Below, piece by piece: positions 45,013-54,170 of a stretch of DNA of 64,000 nt. Location of the stretch: contig NZ_JACHHA010000006.1 in the NCBI RefSeq assembly GCF_014202495.1, forward strand, positions 62,001-126,000. The letters run 5' to 3'. The translations under genes were made by a program, and so were the position numbers. The stretch's first letter is position 1, and every line of letters begins with the position of its first letter. The notes beneath the pieces were generated by a model, which made no database searches, had not been told where the DNA came from, and saw only the letters and a program-made list of their open reading frames with translations. Origin of the DNA: Cerasibacillus quisquiliarum (GTDB lineage: Bacteria; Bacillota; Bacilli; Bacillales; Amphibacillaceae).

Positions 45013-45033
45013 GAGGTTTTTACTATTTTTGGT
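44987..45033 (+). terminator. Terminator of purR, formed partly from its coding sequence
   Basis: AAATAGTAAAAACCTCC (44987-45003, within purR) pairs perfectly over 17 bases with GGAGGTTTTTACTATTT (45012-45028), followed by TT. The purR stop TAG is at 45010-45012. Confidence 0.85.
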
Positions 45034-45072
45034 CAATACCCTATAAAAATAAAATTTTTTTAAAAATTTAGC

Positions 45073-45097
45073 AGGAATTCGGACAATTATGTTGAAT
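45073..45097 (+). promoter_or_regulatory. Sigma-H promoter of spoVG
   Basis: AGGAATT (45073-45079), 13-base spacer, TGAAT (45093-45097), the same spacing as the sigma-H promoter of B. subtilis spoVG. A very AT-rich stretch lies upstream (45028-45070), where AbrB binds in B. subtilis; that role is inferred here. Confidence 0.8.
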
Positions 45098-45137
45098 AGT
45101 ATAAGTGAGTTCAAGTTGAAAAAGGTGGTGAAGCAGC

Positions 45138-45425
45138 ATGGAAGTCACTGACGTTAGATTACGCCGTATAAACACGGAAGGTAGAATGCGAGCAATTGCA
45201 TCCATTACATTTAATGGAGAATTTGTCGTTCATGATATTCGTGTCATTGATGGAAATAATGGATTGTTTGTAGCAATGCCTTCCAAGCGTACTCCTGACG
45301 GGGAATTTAGAGATATCGCTCATCCGATTAACTCTAATACACGGGCTAAAATCCAAGATGCTGTATTAGAAGCATATCGCCGTGCAGGAGAAGAGGTTAA
45401 ACTTGAAGAAGCTGGTGTATCTTAA
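45138..45425 (+). CDS. spoVG: Regulator SpoVG
   Basis: A 95-residue conserved nucleic-acid-binding regulator, involved in septation and cortex formation in Bacillus and in surface and virulence traits elsewhere. It starts [20 protein letters not shown]; the [19 protein letters not shown] stretch is the family signature. It starts with ATG at 45138 behind AAGGTGGTG. It has its own sigma-H promoter and a terminator (45436-45470). It directly follows purR because yabJ is absent. Confidence 0.97.
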   Translation: MEVTDVRLRRINTEGRMRAIASITFNGEFVVHDIRVIDGNNGLFVAMPSKRTPDGEFRDIAHPINSNTRAKIQDAVLEAYRRAGEEVKLEEAGVS

Positions 45426-45435
45426 TTATAAGATT

Positions 45436-45472
45436 AAAAGGCTAATCATTGTGATTGGCCTTTTTCTTTTTA
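45436..45472 (+). terminator. Terminator of spoVG
   Basis: AAAAGGCTAATCA and TGATTGGCCTTTT pair with one mismatch, followed by CTTTTT, 11 bases after the stop. Confidence 0.88.
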
Positions 45473-45666
45473 AAGAAGAAATATGTATCGTAGCTGAACC
45501 ATAAATCTCTAGCTTGTATGTGTTGAAATACATACGTTTTTAGGATATATTCATTAATGGATAAGATTCGTTTACCGTTATAAATAAAAAAATGAGAACA
45601 AACATCATTTACATCGTGTTCGCTTATTAAAGAGTGGATTCAATGAGTGAGAATGGAGGCTTCCTA

Positions 45667-47043
45667 ATGACAAAACGATATGCTGTCATTTTAGCAGCTG
45701 GTCAAGGAACAAGGATGAAATCGAGTTTATATAAAGTATTACATCCCGTTTTAGGTCGCCCAATGGTGCAACATGTTATTGATAATATTAAATCAATTGA
45801 TGTTGATCAGATTGTGACGATTGTCGGCCATGGGTCTGATTCAGTAATGGCGTATATTGGAAATGATAGTGAATACGTCTTACAAGAAGAGCAATTAGGT
45901 ACAGGACATGCTGTTATTCAAGCGGAGAAATTGTTGGGAGATAAGGAAGGTACAACACTTGTTGTTTGTGGTGATACGCCATTAATTCGTCAAGAAACGT
46001 TTGAGCAATTATTAGAATACCACGAAAAAGAAGGAGCCCAAGCAACGATTTTAACATCAAGAGCTGAAGATCCTACAGGTTATGGTCGAGTTATTCGTCA
46101 TCCTGAAAAGGGTGTAGAACGTATCGTAGAACATAAAGATGCGTCAGAAGAAGAACGATTAGTTGATGAAATTAATACAGGTACGTACTGCTTCGATAAC
46201 AAGACGTTATTTAAAGCGTTAAAACAGATTTCCAACGATAATGCCCAAGGAGAATATTATTTAACGGATGTCATTGAAATCATTAAAAAGGATGCTGGGA
46301 AAATTGCAGCATATTTAACACCGGATTTTGATGAAACATTAGGCGTTAATGATCGGGTTGCTTTACAAGAAGCAGAAAGAATTTTAAAGGAAAGAATAAA
46401 TCGTAAGCACCTATTAAACGGTGTAACGATTATTGATCCATTAACAACTTATATACATCCAGATGTTAAAATTGAGCAAGACGCTATTATTCATCCAGGG
46501 TCCATTATTAAAGGAAAGTCTATCATTAAAAAACACGCCGAAATTGGTCCTTATACTGAGATTGTAAACTGTACAGTTGGAGAACATACGATCATTAAAC
46601 AAAGTGTCGCGCGCGATAGTGTCATTGGTTCTGGAGTTCAAATTGGTCCATATGCACATATTCGTCCAGAGACAAATGTAGAGGACGAAGCTAAGATTGG
46701 TAATTTTGTTGAACTAAAAAAAGCAACGATTGGTAAACATAGTAAAGTATCTCATTTAAGTTATTTAGGTGATGCGTCTGTTGGTGATCATGTTAATGTC
46801 GGATGTGGTACAATAACAGTAAATTATGATGGCAAAAGAAAACATGTCACGACAATAGAAGATGATGCATTTGTAGGTTGTAATTCTAATCTGATTGCAC
46901 CAGTAACCATCGGTAAAAGAGCTTATGTCGCAGCAGGCTCAACAATAACAGATGATGTTCCTGCAGAAGCATTATCAATCGCACGCTCACGGCAAACGAA
47001 TAAAGAAGGTTATGTCAACCAGTTAAAAAGTAGAAAAAAATAA
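45667..47043 (+). CDS. glmU: Bifunctional GlmU: N-acetylglucosamine-1-phosphate uridyltransferase / glucosamine-1-phosphate acetyltransferase
   Basis: Makes UDP-GlcNAc for peptidoglycan and teichoic acids. The N-terminal pyrophosphorylase domain has [19 protein letters not shown]; the C-terminal half, from about residue 250, is a left-handed beta-helix of hexapeptide repeats ([25 protein letters not shown]), with [15 protein letters not shown] at the acetyl site. It has 458 residues from ATG 45667, 7 bases after GGAGG; the open frame extends upstream but is not needed. prs follows after 17 bases, forming an operon. Confidence 0.97.
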
Positions 47044-47060
47044 ACGGAGGGTAATTTTCC

Positions 47061-48011
47061 ATGGCATCCTATGGTGATAAGTCATTAAAAGTATTTACTT
47101 TAAATTCAAACCTTAAATTAGCAGAAGAAATTGCGACACATATCGGTACATCACTTGGTAAGTGCTCTGTTTCTCGCTTCAGTGATGGAGAAATTCAAAT
47201 TAATATTGAAGAAAGTATTCGTGGATGTGATGTTTACATTGTCCAATCTACTTCAGCACCAGTAAATGAGCATTTAATGGAGTTATTAATTATGATTGAT
47301 GCTGTTAAACGTGCATCAGCTCGGTCGGTTAATATTGTCATGCCTTATTACGGATATGCAAGACAAGATCGTAAAGCTAGATCACGTGAACCAATTACAG
47401 CTAAACTTGTAGCGAATTTGTTGGAAACGGCAGGAGCAGATCGAGTGATTACACTTGATTTACACGCTCCGCAAATTCAAGGTTTTTTTGATGTGCCAAT
47501 TGACCATCTACAGGGGGTGCCGATTTTATCTGATTACTTTAAGGAAAAGAATTTAGAGGATATCGTTGTTGTATCACCAGACCATGGAGAAGTAACCCGG
47601 GCACGGAAAATGGCTGATCGTCTTGGAACACCGATTGGAATTATTGATAAGCGACGTCCACGACCAAATGTCGCAGAAGTGATGAATATTGTTGGTAATA
47701 TCGAAGGTAAAACAGCGATATTAATTGATGATATCATTGATACAGCAGGAACAATTACTTTAGCTGCCAATGCTTTAGTTGAAAGTGGAGCAAAAGAAGT
47801 ATATGCTTGTTGTACACATCCGGTATTATCAGGTCCAGCAATTGAACGGATTGAGAACTCAAAGATTAAAGAACTTGTCATAACAAATACAATTCCGTTA
47901 CCAGAGGAAAAGAAAACAGATAAAATTACGCAATTGTCAGTTGCACCATTAATTGGTGAAGCAATCGTACGTGTTCATGAATTAAAATCTGTTAGTATTT
48001 TATTTGACTAA
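47061..48011 (+). CDS. prs: Ribose-phosphate pyrophosphokinase
   Basis: Makes PRPP from ribose 5-phosphate and ATP, feeding purine, pyrimidine, His and Trp synthesis and the PurR signal. Conserved: [53 protein letters not shown] and the PRPP loop [13 protein letters not shown]. It has 316 residues. It starts with ATG at 47061 behind ACGGAGGG. It is the second gene after glmU as in B. subtilis. Confidence 0.98.
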   Translation: MASYGDKSLKVFTLNSNLKLAEEIATHIGTSLGKCSVSRFSDGEIQINIEESIRGCDVYIVQSTSAPVNEHLMELLIMIDAVKRASARSVNIVMPYYGYARQDRKARSREPITAKLVANLLETAGADRVITLDLHAPQIQGFFDVPIDHLQGVPILSDYFKEKNLEDIVVVSPDHGEVTRARKMADRLGTPIGIIDKRRPRPNVAEVMNIVGNIEGKTAILIDDIIDTAGTITLAANALVESGAKEVYACCTHPVLSGPAIERIENSKIKELVITNTIPLPEEKKTDKITQLSVAPLIGEAIVRVHELKSVSILFD

Positions 48012-48123
48012 ATGCATCATATGAAGCAAAAATAATATTTAATAAAGAAACGAAAGACAGAAAAACATCTGTTATAATAGATATTTAACTGATTTCGTTT
48101 AAATAGATGGAGGATGATGAAAG

Positions 48124-48750
48124 ATGGCAACATTAAAAGCAGTTAAAAGAGATGATCATAGATCATCTGTTACAAAACAATTAAGAAAAGAAGGCCTTGT
48201 TCCAGGTGTTGTTTATGGAAAAAAATACGGCAACGAATCTGTAGCGATTAATGGTGTTGAATTATTGAAATTACTACGTGAGGAAGGACGAAATGCCATT
48301 ATTTCCTTGGAAATTGGTGAAGAAAAACCAGTAGAAGTCATGTTACATGACCACCAAATGGATGCAATTAGAAATGAATTGCTTCATGTGGACTTCTTTG
48401 CGGTTGATATGGATGAAGAAATTGACGTAGAAGTTCCAATTGCAATCGTTGGTGACCCAGTAGGAGCTAGAGACGGTGGAATTTTACAGCAACCTGTTTT
48501 TGAACTTGTTGTCCGTGCAAAGCCAAATAAAATACCTGATGAAATTACCGTTGATGTTTCTTCGCTTGAAATTGGTGATGTGATAACAGTCGCCGACCTG
48601 AAAACAACTGACGAATATTCGATCTTTGAAGATGAAGATATGACAATTGCAACTGTCTTACCTCCTGAATCAGAAGATGTAGAGGAAAGAGAAGTTGATT
48701 TAGACGCAGAACCTGAATTGATTGGTGCGGAAGAAGAAGAAGAAGCATAA
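48124..48750 (+). CDS. ctc: 50S ribosomal protein L25/general stress protein Ctc
   Basis: Two-domain L25 (TL5 type) binding 5S rRNA. The N-terminal L25 domain (residues 1-90) shows VTKQLRKEGLVPGVVYGKKY; the C-terminal TL5 domain follows, with an acidic tail (LIGAEEEEEA). It has 208 residues. In B. subtilis it is sigma-B induced; here no sigma-B site was recognised, but TATAAT at 48073-48078 with an extended -10 TG suggests a sigma-A promoter. It starts with ATG at 48124 behind GGAGGATGA. Confidence 0.95.
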   Translation: MATLKAVKRDDHRSSVTKQLRKEGLVPGVVYGKKYGNESVAINGVELLKLLREEGRNAIISLEIGEEKPVEVMLHDHQMDAIRNELLHVDFFAVDMDEEIDVEVPIAIVGDPVGARDGGILQQPVFELVVRAKPNKIPDEITVDVSSLEIGDVITVADLKTTDEYSIFEDEDMTIATVLPPESEDVEEREVDLDAEPELIGAEEEEEA

Positions 48751-48774
48751 TTAGCATAATTGAATGGATTAAGA

Positions 48775-48818
48775 TAACCCCCCATTAAGAAGTATTTCTT
48801 TAATGGAGGGGTTGTTTT
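48775..48818 (+). terminator. Terminator of ctc
   Basis: AACCCCCCATTAAAGA-type arms: AACCCCCCATTAA (48776-48788) pairs with TTAATGGAGGGGTT with one mismatch, followed by GTTTTG, 25 bases after the stop. Confidence 0.85.
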
Positions 48819-48853
48819 GCTGTTTTATTATTTTAAAAAGGAAGTTGTGAAAG

Positions 48854-49414
48854 ATGAAATGTATTGTAGGTCTAGGCAATCCTGGTAAAAAGTACCATTA
48901 TACACGCCATAATATCGGATTTTTGGTCATTGATGAATTATTACAACGGCATCAATTAACTTTAGATAAAAATAAATTCAAAGGTGACTACACTGTGACT
49001 CACTTAAATGGTGAGAAATGTTTATTATTAAAACCACAAACATTCATGAATTTATCAGGAGAATGCATTAAACCAATTTTAGAATATTACCATATTAATC
49101 CAGAAGATATGATTGTGATTTATGATGACCTAGATTTACCAACTGGAAAGATTCGTCTAAGACAAACGGGTGGCCATGGCGGACATAATGGGGTTCGTTC
49201 AACAATTGAACAGCTAGGAACGAAGACATTTAACCGCATTCGTATTGGTATTGGTCGTCCGACGACAAATATGCCGATTGTTAATTATGTTTTAGGGAAA
49301 TTCCGTAAAGAAGAAATCAGTGATGTAGAAGATAGTATCCAACGCGCTGCAGATGCATGTGAAGAATGGATGAAACGTCCCTTTTTAGAGGTCATGAATG
49401 AATGGAATAAGTAA
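48854..49414 (+). CDS. pth: Peptidyl-tRNA hydrolase
   Basis: Releases peptides from tRNA after premature termination. Catalytic residues are in the N-terminus: Asn9 in GLGNPG and His19 in YTRHNIGF, with Asp at DDLDLPTGKIRLRQ. The GGHGGHNGVRS loop is typical. It has 186 residues. It starts with ATG at 48854 behind AAGGAAG. fin and mfd follow, the conserved arrangement. Confidence 0.97.
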   Translation: MKCIVGLGNPGKKYHYTRHNIGFLVIDELLQRHQLTLDKNKFKGDYTVTHLNGEKCLLLKPQTFMNLSGECIKPILEYYHINPEDMIVIYDDLDLPTGKIRLRQTGGHGGHNGVRSTIEQLGTKTFNRIRIGIGRPTTNMPIVNYVLGKFRKEEISDVEDSIQRAADACEEWMKRPFLEVMNEWNK

Positions 49415-49500
49415 TGGTATTTAACTATCTCACATATAGTATAAAAGGGCGCTTTTCGGATAAACTGGTATATAGAAATCTTATTCGAGGAGGGCTTTTT

Positions 49501-49731
49501 ATGGCCATTATTTATAACTGTCGTCATTGTGGCTCTGAAATTGGGCGGTTAAATCAGCGCTTTATTGACACATTACAGTTGGGCTGGAATCATTTATCCT
49601 TAGAGGATCGTAAGAAGATGATTCATTATGAACCAAATGGCGATGTCTCTATTCAATCCATTTGCGAAGATTGTCAAGAAACGCTAGGACGCTATCCAGA
49701 ATACCATGAACTAGATTTTTTTATCCACTAA
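49501..49731 (+). CDS. fin: Anti-sigma-F factor Fin (YabK)
   Basis: Small zinc protein that helps turn off sigma-F in the forespore and allows the switch to sigma-G. It has 76 residues with two CxxC pairs, CRHC (8-11) and CEDC near residue 60, suited to one zinc. It starts with ATG at 49501, 8 bases after GAGGAGG; the open frame reaches back to 49414 but that part overlaps the pth end region. It sits between pth and mfd as in B. subtilis. A terminator follows. Confidence 0.93.
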   Translation: MAIIYNCRHCGSEIGRLNQRFIDTLQLGWNHLSLEDRKKMIHYEPNGDVSIQSICEDCQETLGRYPEYHELDFFIH

Positions 49732-49756
49732 TACATGTCAACGGTTTGTATATAAA

Positions 49757-49787
49757 AGCTTTGGTTAAATGAACCAAAGCGTTTTTG
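49757..49787 (+). terminator. Terminator of fin
   Basis: GCTTTGGTT and AACCAAAGC form a 9-bp stem with a 5-base loop, followed by GTTTTTG. Confidence 0.9.
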
Positions 49788-49863
49788 TAGTTATATTAAT
49801 ACGCTATTCTTACGATCTAAGATCGCATTTAGATAAAGAATATGTGTTGTTTGGGGGATTTTT

Positions 49864-52800
49864 ATGAAGGGAATCAATCACTATTTGAAATCAACACAAG
49901 ATGTGCAATCAATCATTTCAGGTGTTTATTCTGGTATGAAGGAACAGCTTGTTGCAGGATTGTCAGGATCAAGTCGTAGTATTCTTGTATCTATTTTGAA
50001 TGAATCTTTACAGCGACCGATATTACTTATTACTTATCAACTGTCCCAAGCAGAGGAATTATATCATGATTTGGTCGCATTATGTGGAGAGGAGCAAGTC
50101 TATCTTTATCCCGTCAATGAGTGGATCGCTTCGGAAACAGCTGTTTCAAGCCCAGAACTGAGAAGTCAACGTATTGAAGCGTTGATGACATGGCAACGTA
50201 AACAATCAGGCATTCTTATTGCTCCGATTGCTGCAGTCAAACGAATGCTTCCTCCGCCTGAATATTGGCATCGTTATCAAAAAGAATTAATCGTTGAAAG
50301 TGAAATAGATGTAGAAGCGTTTCTTGCTTCATTAGTAACGATGGGATATACACATGCTTCAATGGTGACGACACCAGGTGAATTTAGTCGTCGTGGTGGC
50401 ATTATTGATATTTATCCAATTACTGAGGAACATCCTGTTCGAATTGAATTATTTGATATTGAAATTGATTCCATTCGTTACTTTGATGCAGAAACACAAC
50501 GTTCTTTAGAAAAACTTAAAAAAATACGAATTGGTCCAGCCACAGAAATGTTATTGACTGAAACGGATATGTTATCTGGTGCGACTCGTTTAGAAGAGGC
50601 ACTCCGTTCATCTTTGAAAAAACTATCAACTAAAGAGGCAAAAGAAACGCTGTCACAAGCTATTACACCAGATATAGAACGATTAAAAAATTTAGAGCAT
50701 TTTTCGGAAATCAATAAATATAGTAGGTTTCTTTATGAAAAGCCGTCTAGTTTATTAGATTATTTACCGAAAGATGGACTTGTTATTATGGATGAAATGA
50801 ATAGAATTATAGATACTGCATCTACCCTCGATCGTGAAGAAGCGGAATGGTACAGTAGTTTATTAGAAGGACATAAGATGGTACGAAATCATACATTTTC
50901 TTTTGATTGGCTAACTGTACGAGAAAAAATGACACATACGCGGATTTACTTTTCTGTCTTTTTACGTCATATAGCAAATACAAATCCACAAAATATTGTT
51001 AATCTCTCATCAAGAGTGATGCAAGAGTTCCATGGCCAAATGCATTTATTTAAAAATGAATTAGAACGTTGGGAAAAAAGCGGCTATTCAGTTATTATTC
51101 TTGCGCCAAATGAAAACCGTGCGAAAAAAGTGCAATCTATTCTAGCTGATTACAAAATGGAAGCGGATTTGGCTCAACATCTGACAATTCCTGTTATAAA
51201 ACCAACTATTATAGTCGGCACATTGTCGCAAGGTATTGAACTGCCTATGCATAAATTAGCAATTATTACAGAAAGAGAATTGTTTAAAAATCGTGTAAGA
51301 ATGCCACGAAAAAAACAGAAAATATCTAATGCCGAACGAATTAAAAGCTATCAGGAGTTAAAAGTCGGTGATTATGTCGTTCATGTGAATCATGGTGTAG
51401 GACGTTACTATGGCATTGAAACAATGGAGGTTAATGGGAAACATAAGGATTATCTTCTTATACAATATGCGGGAGACGATAAGCTCTTTGTTCCAATCGA
51501 CCAAATTGATCTTGTGCAGAAATTTGTTGGTTCAGAGGGGAAACAACCGAAACTTTATAAGTTGGGCGGGACAGAATGGACGAAAGTGAAACAGCGGGTT
51601 CAGTCATCTGTCGAAGATATTGCTGATGATTTGATTAAATTGTACGCTGAAAGAGAATCACGTAAAGGATATGCATTTTCAAAGGATACAGATTTACACC
51701 GTGAATTCGACTTATCTTTTCCTTATCAGGAGACAGAAGATCAGTTACGCTGTATAGAAGAAATAAAGCGAGATATGGAAAAAGACAGACCAATGGATAG
51801 ATTACTCTGTGGTGATGTCGGCTATGGTAAAACAGAAGTCGCTATTCGTGGGGCATTTAAAGCGGTAGCAGACGGAAAACAAGTAGCTGTTTTAGTTCCG
51901 ACTACGATTTTAGCTCAGCAACATTACGAAACATTTTCAGAGCGTTTCCAAGATTATCCAGTATCTATTGGCTTATTAAGTCGTTTTCGGACACGTAAAC
52001 AACAGAAAGAGACGATAGAAGGTTTAGAAAAAGGAACGATAGATATCGTTATCGGAACACATCGTTTGTTATCAAAAGATGTGATATTTCGCGATTTAGG
52101 ATTATTAATTGTAGATGAAGAGCAACGTTTCGGAGTAAAACATAAAGAAAGAATTAAACAGATTAAAACGAATGTTGATGTATTGACACTTACTGCAACA
52201 CCAATTCCTCGAACGCTTCATATGTCGATGCTAGGTGTTAGAGATTTATCAGTTATAGAAACACCTCCAGAAAATCGCTTTCCGATTCAAACTTATGTGT
52301 TAGAGTATGACCCGATTCTTGTTAGAGAAGCAATAGAACGTGAGATGGGTCGTGGTGGACAAATTTTCTTCCTATACAATCGCGTTGAGAATATCGAACG
52401 AATGGCTAGACAAATTAGCATGCTCGTTCCAGATGCCAGGATAGCCATTGCCCATGGGAAAATGAACGAAAGTGAATTAGAAAATGTTATTTTTGCTTTC
52501 TTAGAGGGTGAGTATGATGTGCTTGTCAGTACGACCATTATTGAAACGGGTGTTGATATACCTAATGTGAATACGTTAATTGTTTATAACGCTGATCATA
52601 TGGGGTTGAGTCAACTTTATCAATTACGTGGTCGAGTCGGTCGTTCAAATCGTGTTGCTTATGCTTATTTTACTTACCAGAAAGATAAGATATTGACAGA
52701 AGAGGCTGAAAAGCGTCTCCAAGCGATTAAAGAGTTTACTGAACTCGGTTCTGGCTTTAAAATTGCTATGCGCGATTTGTCTATTAGAGGGGCAGGGAAT

Positions 52801-53388
52801 CTCTTAGGTGCCCAGCAACATGGTTTTATTGATTCGGTCGGCTTTGATATGTATTCACAGATGCTAAAAGAAGCCATTGATGCCCGTAAAAAAGGTAAAC
52901 AAGTCCAAGAAACAATAGTATTTGAACCGGAAATTTCTCTTGATGTCAATGCCTATATTCCAGAAACATACATTCAAGATGAAAAGCAAAAAATTGATAT
53001 GTATAAGCATATTCGTGGAATATCTTCTCGAGAAGATTTGTTAGAAATAAACGATATGTTAATAGATCGTTTTGGTGATTATCCAGAGGAAGTTGCTCAC
53101 TTATTAACGGTGGCCCGTTTAAGATATGTAGCAAAACGTGAGTATGTCGAATCTATTACAGAGAAGAATCATAAAATAACGCTCCTTTTAACTGAAGAAA
53201 GGAGTCAAAAAGTGGACGGTGCCAAACTTTTTGAGTTGGCTCATGAGTTTGGGAGAAGTATACAGCTCGGTACAGAACATAACAAATTAAAAATTGTTTT
53301 CCGTCCTGCAAAAAATGAATTTAAAAAACGTTATGAATTAATCGAGCGTTTTATTAATAAACTAAAAGACGTCAATCGTGAACAATAG
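49864..53388 (+). CDS. mfd: Transcription-repair coupling factor Mfd
   Basis: Removes RNA polymerase stalled at lesions and recruits UvrA. The UvrB-like N-terminal module covers residues 1-470, with TTPGEFSRRGGIIDIYP and YPVNEWIASE. The RNA polymerase-interacting domain starts around residue 500 (YVVHVNHGVGRYYGIE). The SF2 translocase has Walker A GDVGYGKTEVA, DEEQ in VDEEQRFGVKHKE and motif VI QLRGRVGRSNR. The C-terminal TRCF domain ends near residue 1174. Total length is typical. It starts with ATG at 49864; the ribosome binding site is weak (GGGGG). Confidence 0.98.
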   Translation: MKGINHYLKSTQDVQSIISGVYSGMKEQLVAGLSGSSRSILVSILNESLQRPILLITYQLSQAEELYHDLVALCGEEQVYLYPVNEWIASETAVSSPELRSQRIEALMTWQRKQSGILIAPIAAVKRMLPPPEYWHRYQKELIVESEIDVEAFLASLVTMGYTHASMVTTPGEFSRRGGIIDIYPITEEHPVRIELFDIEIDSIRYFDAETQRSLEKLKKIRIGPATEMLLTETDMLSGATRLEEALRSSLKKLSTKEAKETLSQAITPDIERLKNLEHFSEINKYSRFLYEKPSSLLDYLPKDGLVIMDEMNRIIDTASTLDREEAEWYSSLLEGHKMVRNHTFSFDWLTVREKMTHTRIYFSVFLRHIANTNPQNIVNLSSRVMQEFHGQMHLFKNELERWEKSGYSVIILAPNENRAKKVQSILADYKMEADLAQHLTIPVIKPTIIVGTLSQGIELPMHKLAIITERELFKNRVRMPRKKQKISNAERIKSYQELKVGDYVVHVNHGVGRYYGIETMEVNGKHKDYLLIQYAGDDKLFVPIDQIDLVQKFVGSEGKQPKLYKLGGTEWTKVKQRVQSSVEDIADDLIKLYAERESRKGYAFSKDTDLHREFDLSFPYQETEDQLRCIEEIKRDMEKDRPMDRLLCGDVGYGKTEVAIRGAFKAVADGKQVAVLVPTTILAQQHYETFSERFQDYPVSIGLLSRFRTRKQQKETIEGLEKGTIDIVIGTHRLLSKDVIFRDLGLLIVDEEQRFGVKHKERIKQIKTNVDVLTLTATPIPRTLHMSMLGVRDLSVIETPPENRFPIQTYVLEYDPILVREAIEREMGRGGQIFFLYNRVENIERMARQISMLVPDARIAIAHGKMNESELENVIFAFLEGEYDVLVSTTIIETGVDIPNVNTLIVYNADHMGLSQLYQLRGRVGRSNRVAYAYFTYQKDKILTEEAEKRLQAIKEFTELGSGFKIAMRDLSIRGAGNLLGAQQHGFIDSVGFDMYSQMLKEAIDARKKGKQVQETIVFEPEISLDVNAYIPETYIQDEKQKIDMYKHIRGISSREDLLEINDMLIDRFGDYPEEVAHLLTVARLRYVAKREYVESITEKNHKITLLLTEERSQKVDGAKLFELAHEFGRSIQLGTEHNKLKIVFRPAKNEFKKRYELIERFINKLKDVNREQ

Positions 53389-53512
53389 AAATCATGTTTT
53401 CGTGAATAGTTCTCACAATATGTTTAATAATAATTAACACGAATGGTATTTTCTGTTCGAGAGAAAGACAAGGTTTTATTATTATTTTACGTAGAAAGTG
53501 AGGCTCCATGGA

Positions 53513-54046
53513 ATGAAAGCAACGGGTATTGTACGCCGTATTGATGATTTAGGAAGAGTTGTCATACCGAAAGAAATAAGGAGAACATTGCGGATTCGTG
53601 AGGGTGACCCGTTAGAAATCTTTATTGATCGAGAAGGCGAAGTGATTTTAAAGAAATACTCACCGATTAATGAATTAGGCACTTTTGCTGAAGAATATGC
53701 GGAAGCTCTTTTTGATTCTCTCCATATTCCGGTATTCATTAGTGACCGTGATGAAATTATAGCTATTGCAGGAGAATCTAAAAAAGAATACTTAAATAAA
53801 AACATAGGTTCGGATATTGAACAAGTGATTGAAAACCGTGTCCAACATGTCGAAAACCGTGTGAAACCATTTGAAATCGTTCAAGGCAAAGAAGAGGAAC
53901 TAGCTTATATATGCAGTCCGATTGTGGCGAATGGTGATCCAATCGGGAGTGTTGTCATGTTTACAACTGAGGACGACCGGCTAACCGATGTGGAACAAAA
54001 GGTCGTTGAAACAGCAGCTAGTTTTTTAGCAAAGCAAATGGAATAG
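53513..54046 (+). CDS. spoVT: Stage V sporulation regulator SpoVT
   Basis: Forespore transcription factor that modulates sigma-G genes. The N-terminal AbrB-like domain is ATGIVRRIDDLGRVVIPKEI; the C-terminal GAF domain (about 55-177) contains IPVFISDRDEIIAIAGESK. It has 177 residues from ATG 53513. The frame opens at 53498, but that codon lies in the GTGAGG binding site, and starting at 53513 gives the known N-terminus. A terminator separates it from yabM. It is the second AbrB-type regulator in this window. Confidence 0.95.
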   Translation: MKATGIVRRIDDLGRVVIPKEIRRTLRIREGDPLEIFIDREGEVILKKYSPINELGTFAEEYAEALFDSLHIPVFISDRDEIIAIAGESKKEYLNKNIGSDIEQVIENRVQHVENRVKPFEIVQGKEEELAYICSPIVANGDPIGSVVMFTTEDDRLTDVEQKVVETAASFLAKQME

Positions 54047-54058
54047 TTATATAATAGG

Positions 54059-54100
54059 TGGACAAAATCAACATTATCGATTGATTTTGTCCATTTTATT
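54059..54100 (+). terminator. Terminator of spoVT
   Basis: GGACAAAATCAA and TTGATTTTGTCC form a perfect 12-bp stem followed by ATTTTATTTT, 13 bases after the stop. Confidence 0.92.
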
Positions 54101-54170
54101 TTATGGAAATTATGACTGCTTTAAATCCCCTATGTTATAATGATTCCATATTCAAAGAAAGGCGTCTTAT

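Noticed and set aside
48384-48785. Minus-strand frame of 133 codons opposite ctc and other long antisense frames (for example 13537-13899, 26494-26889, 47534-47881)
   Set aside because: They are rich in Ser/Thr/Ile runs typical of shadows of conserved genes, have no ribosome binding sites and overlap well-supported genes.
53400-53512. Possible terminator after mfd
   Set aside because: No stem of more than six base pairs with a T-run was found between mfd and spoVT; read-through into spoVT or termination elsewhere cannot be decided.
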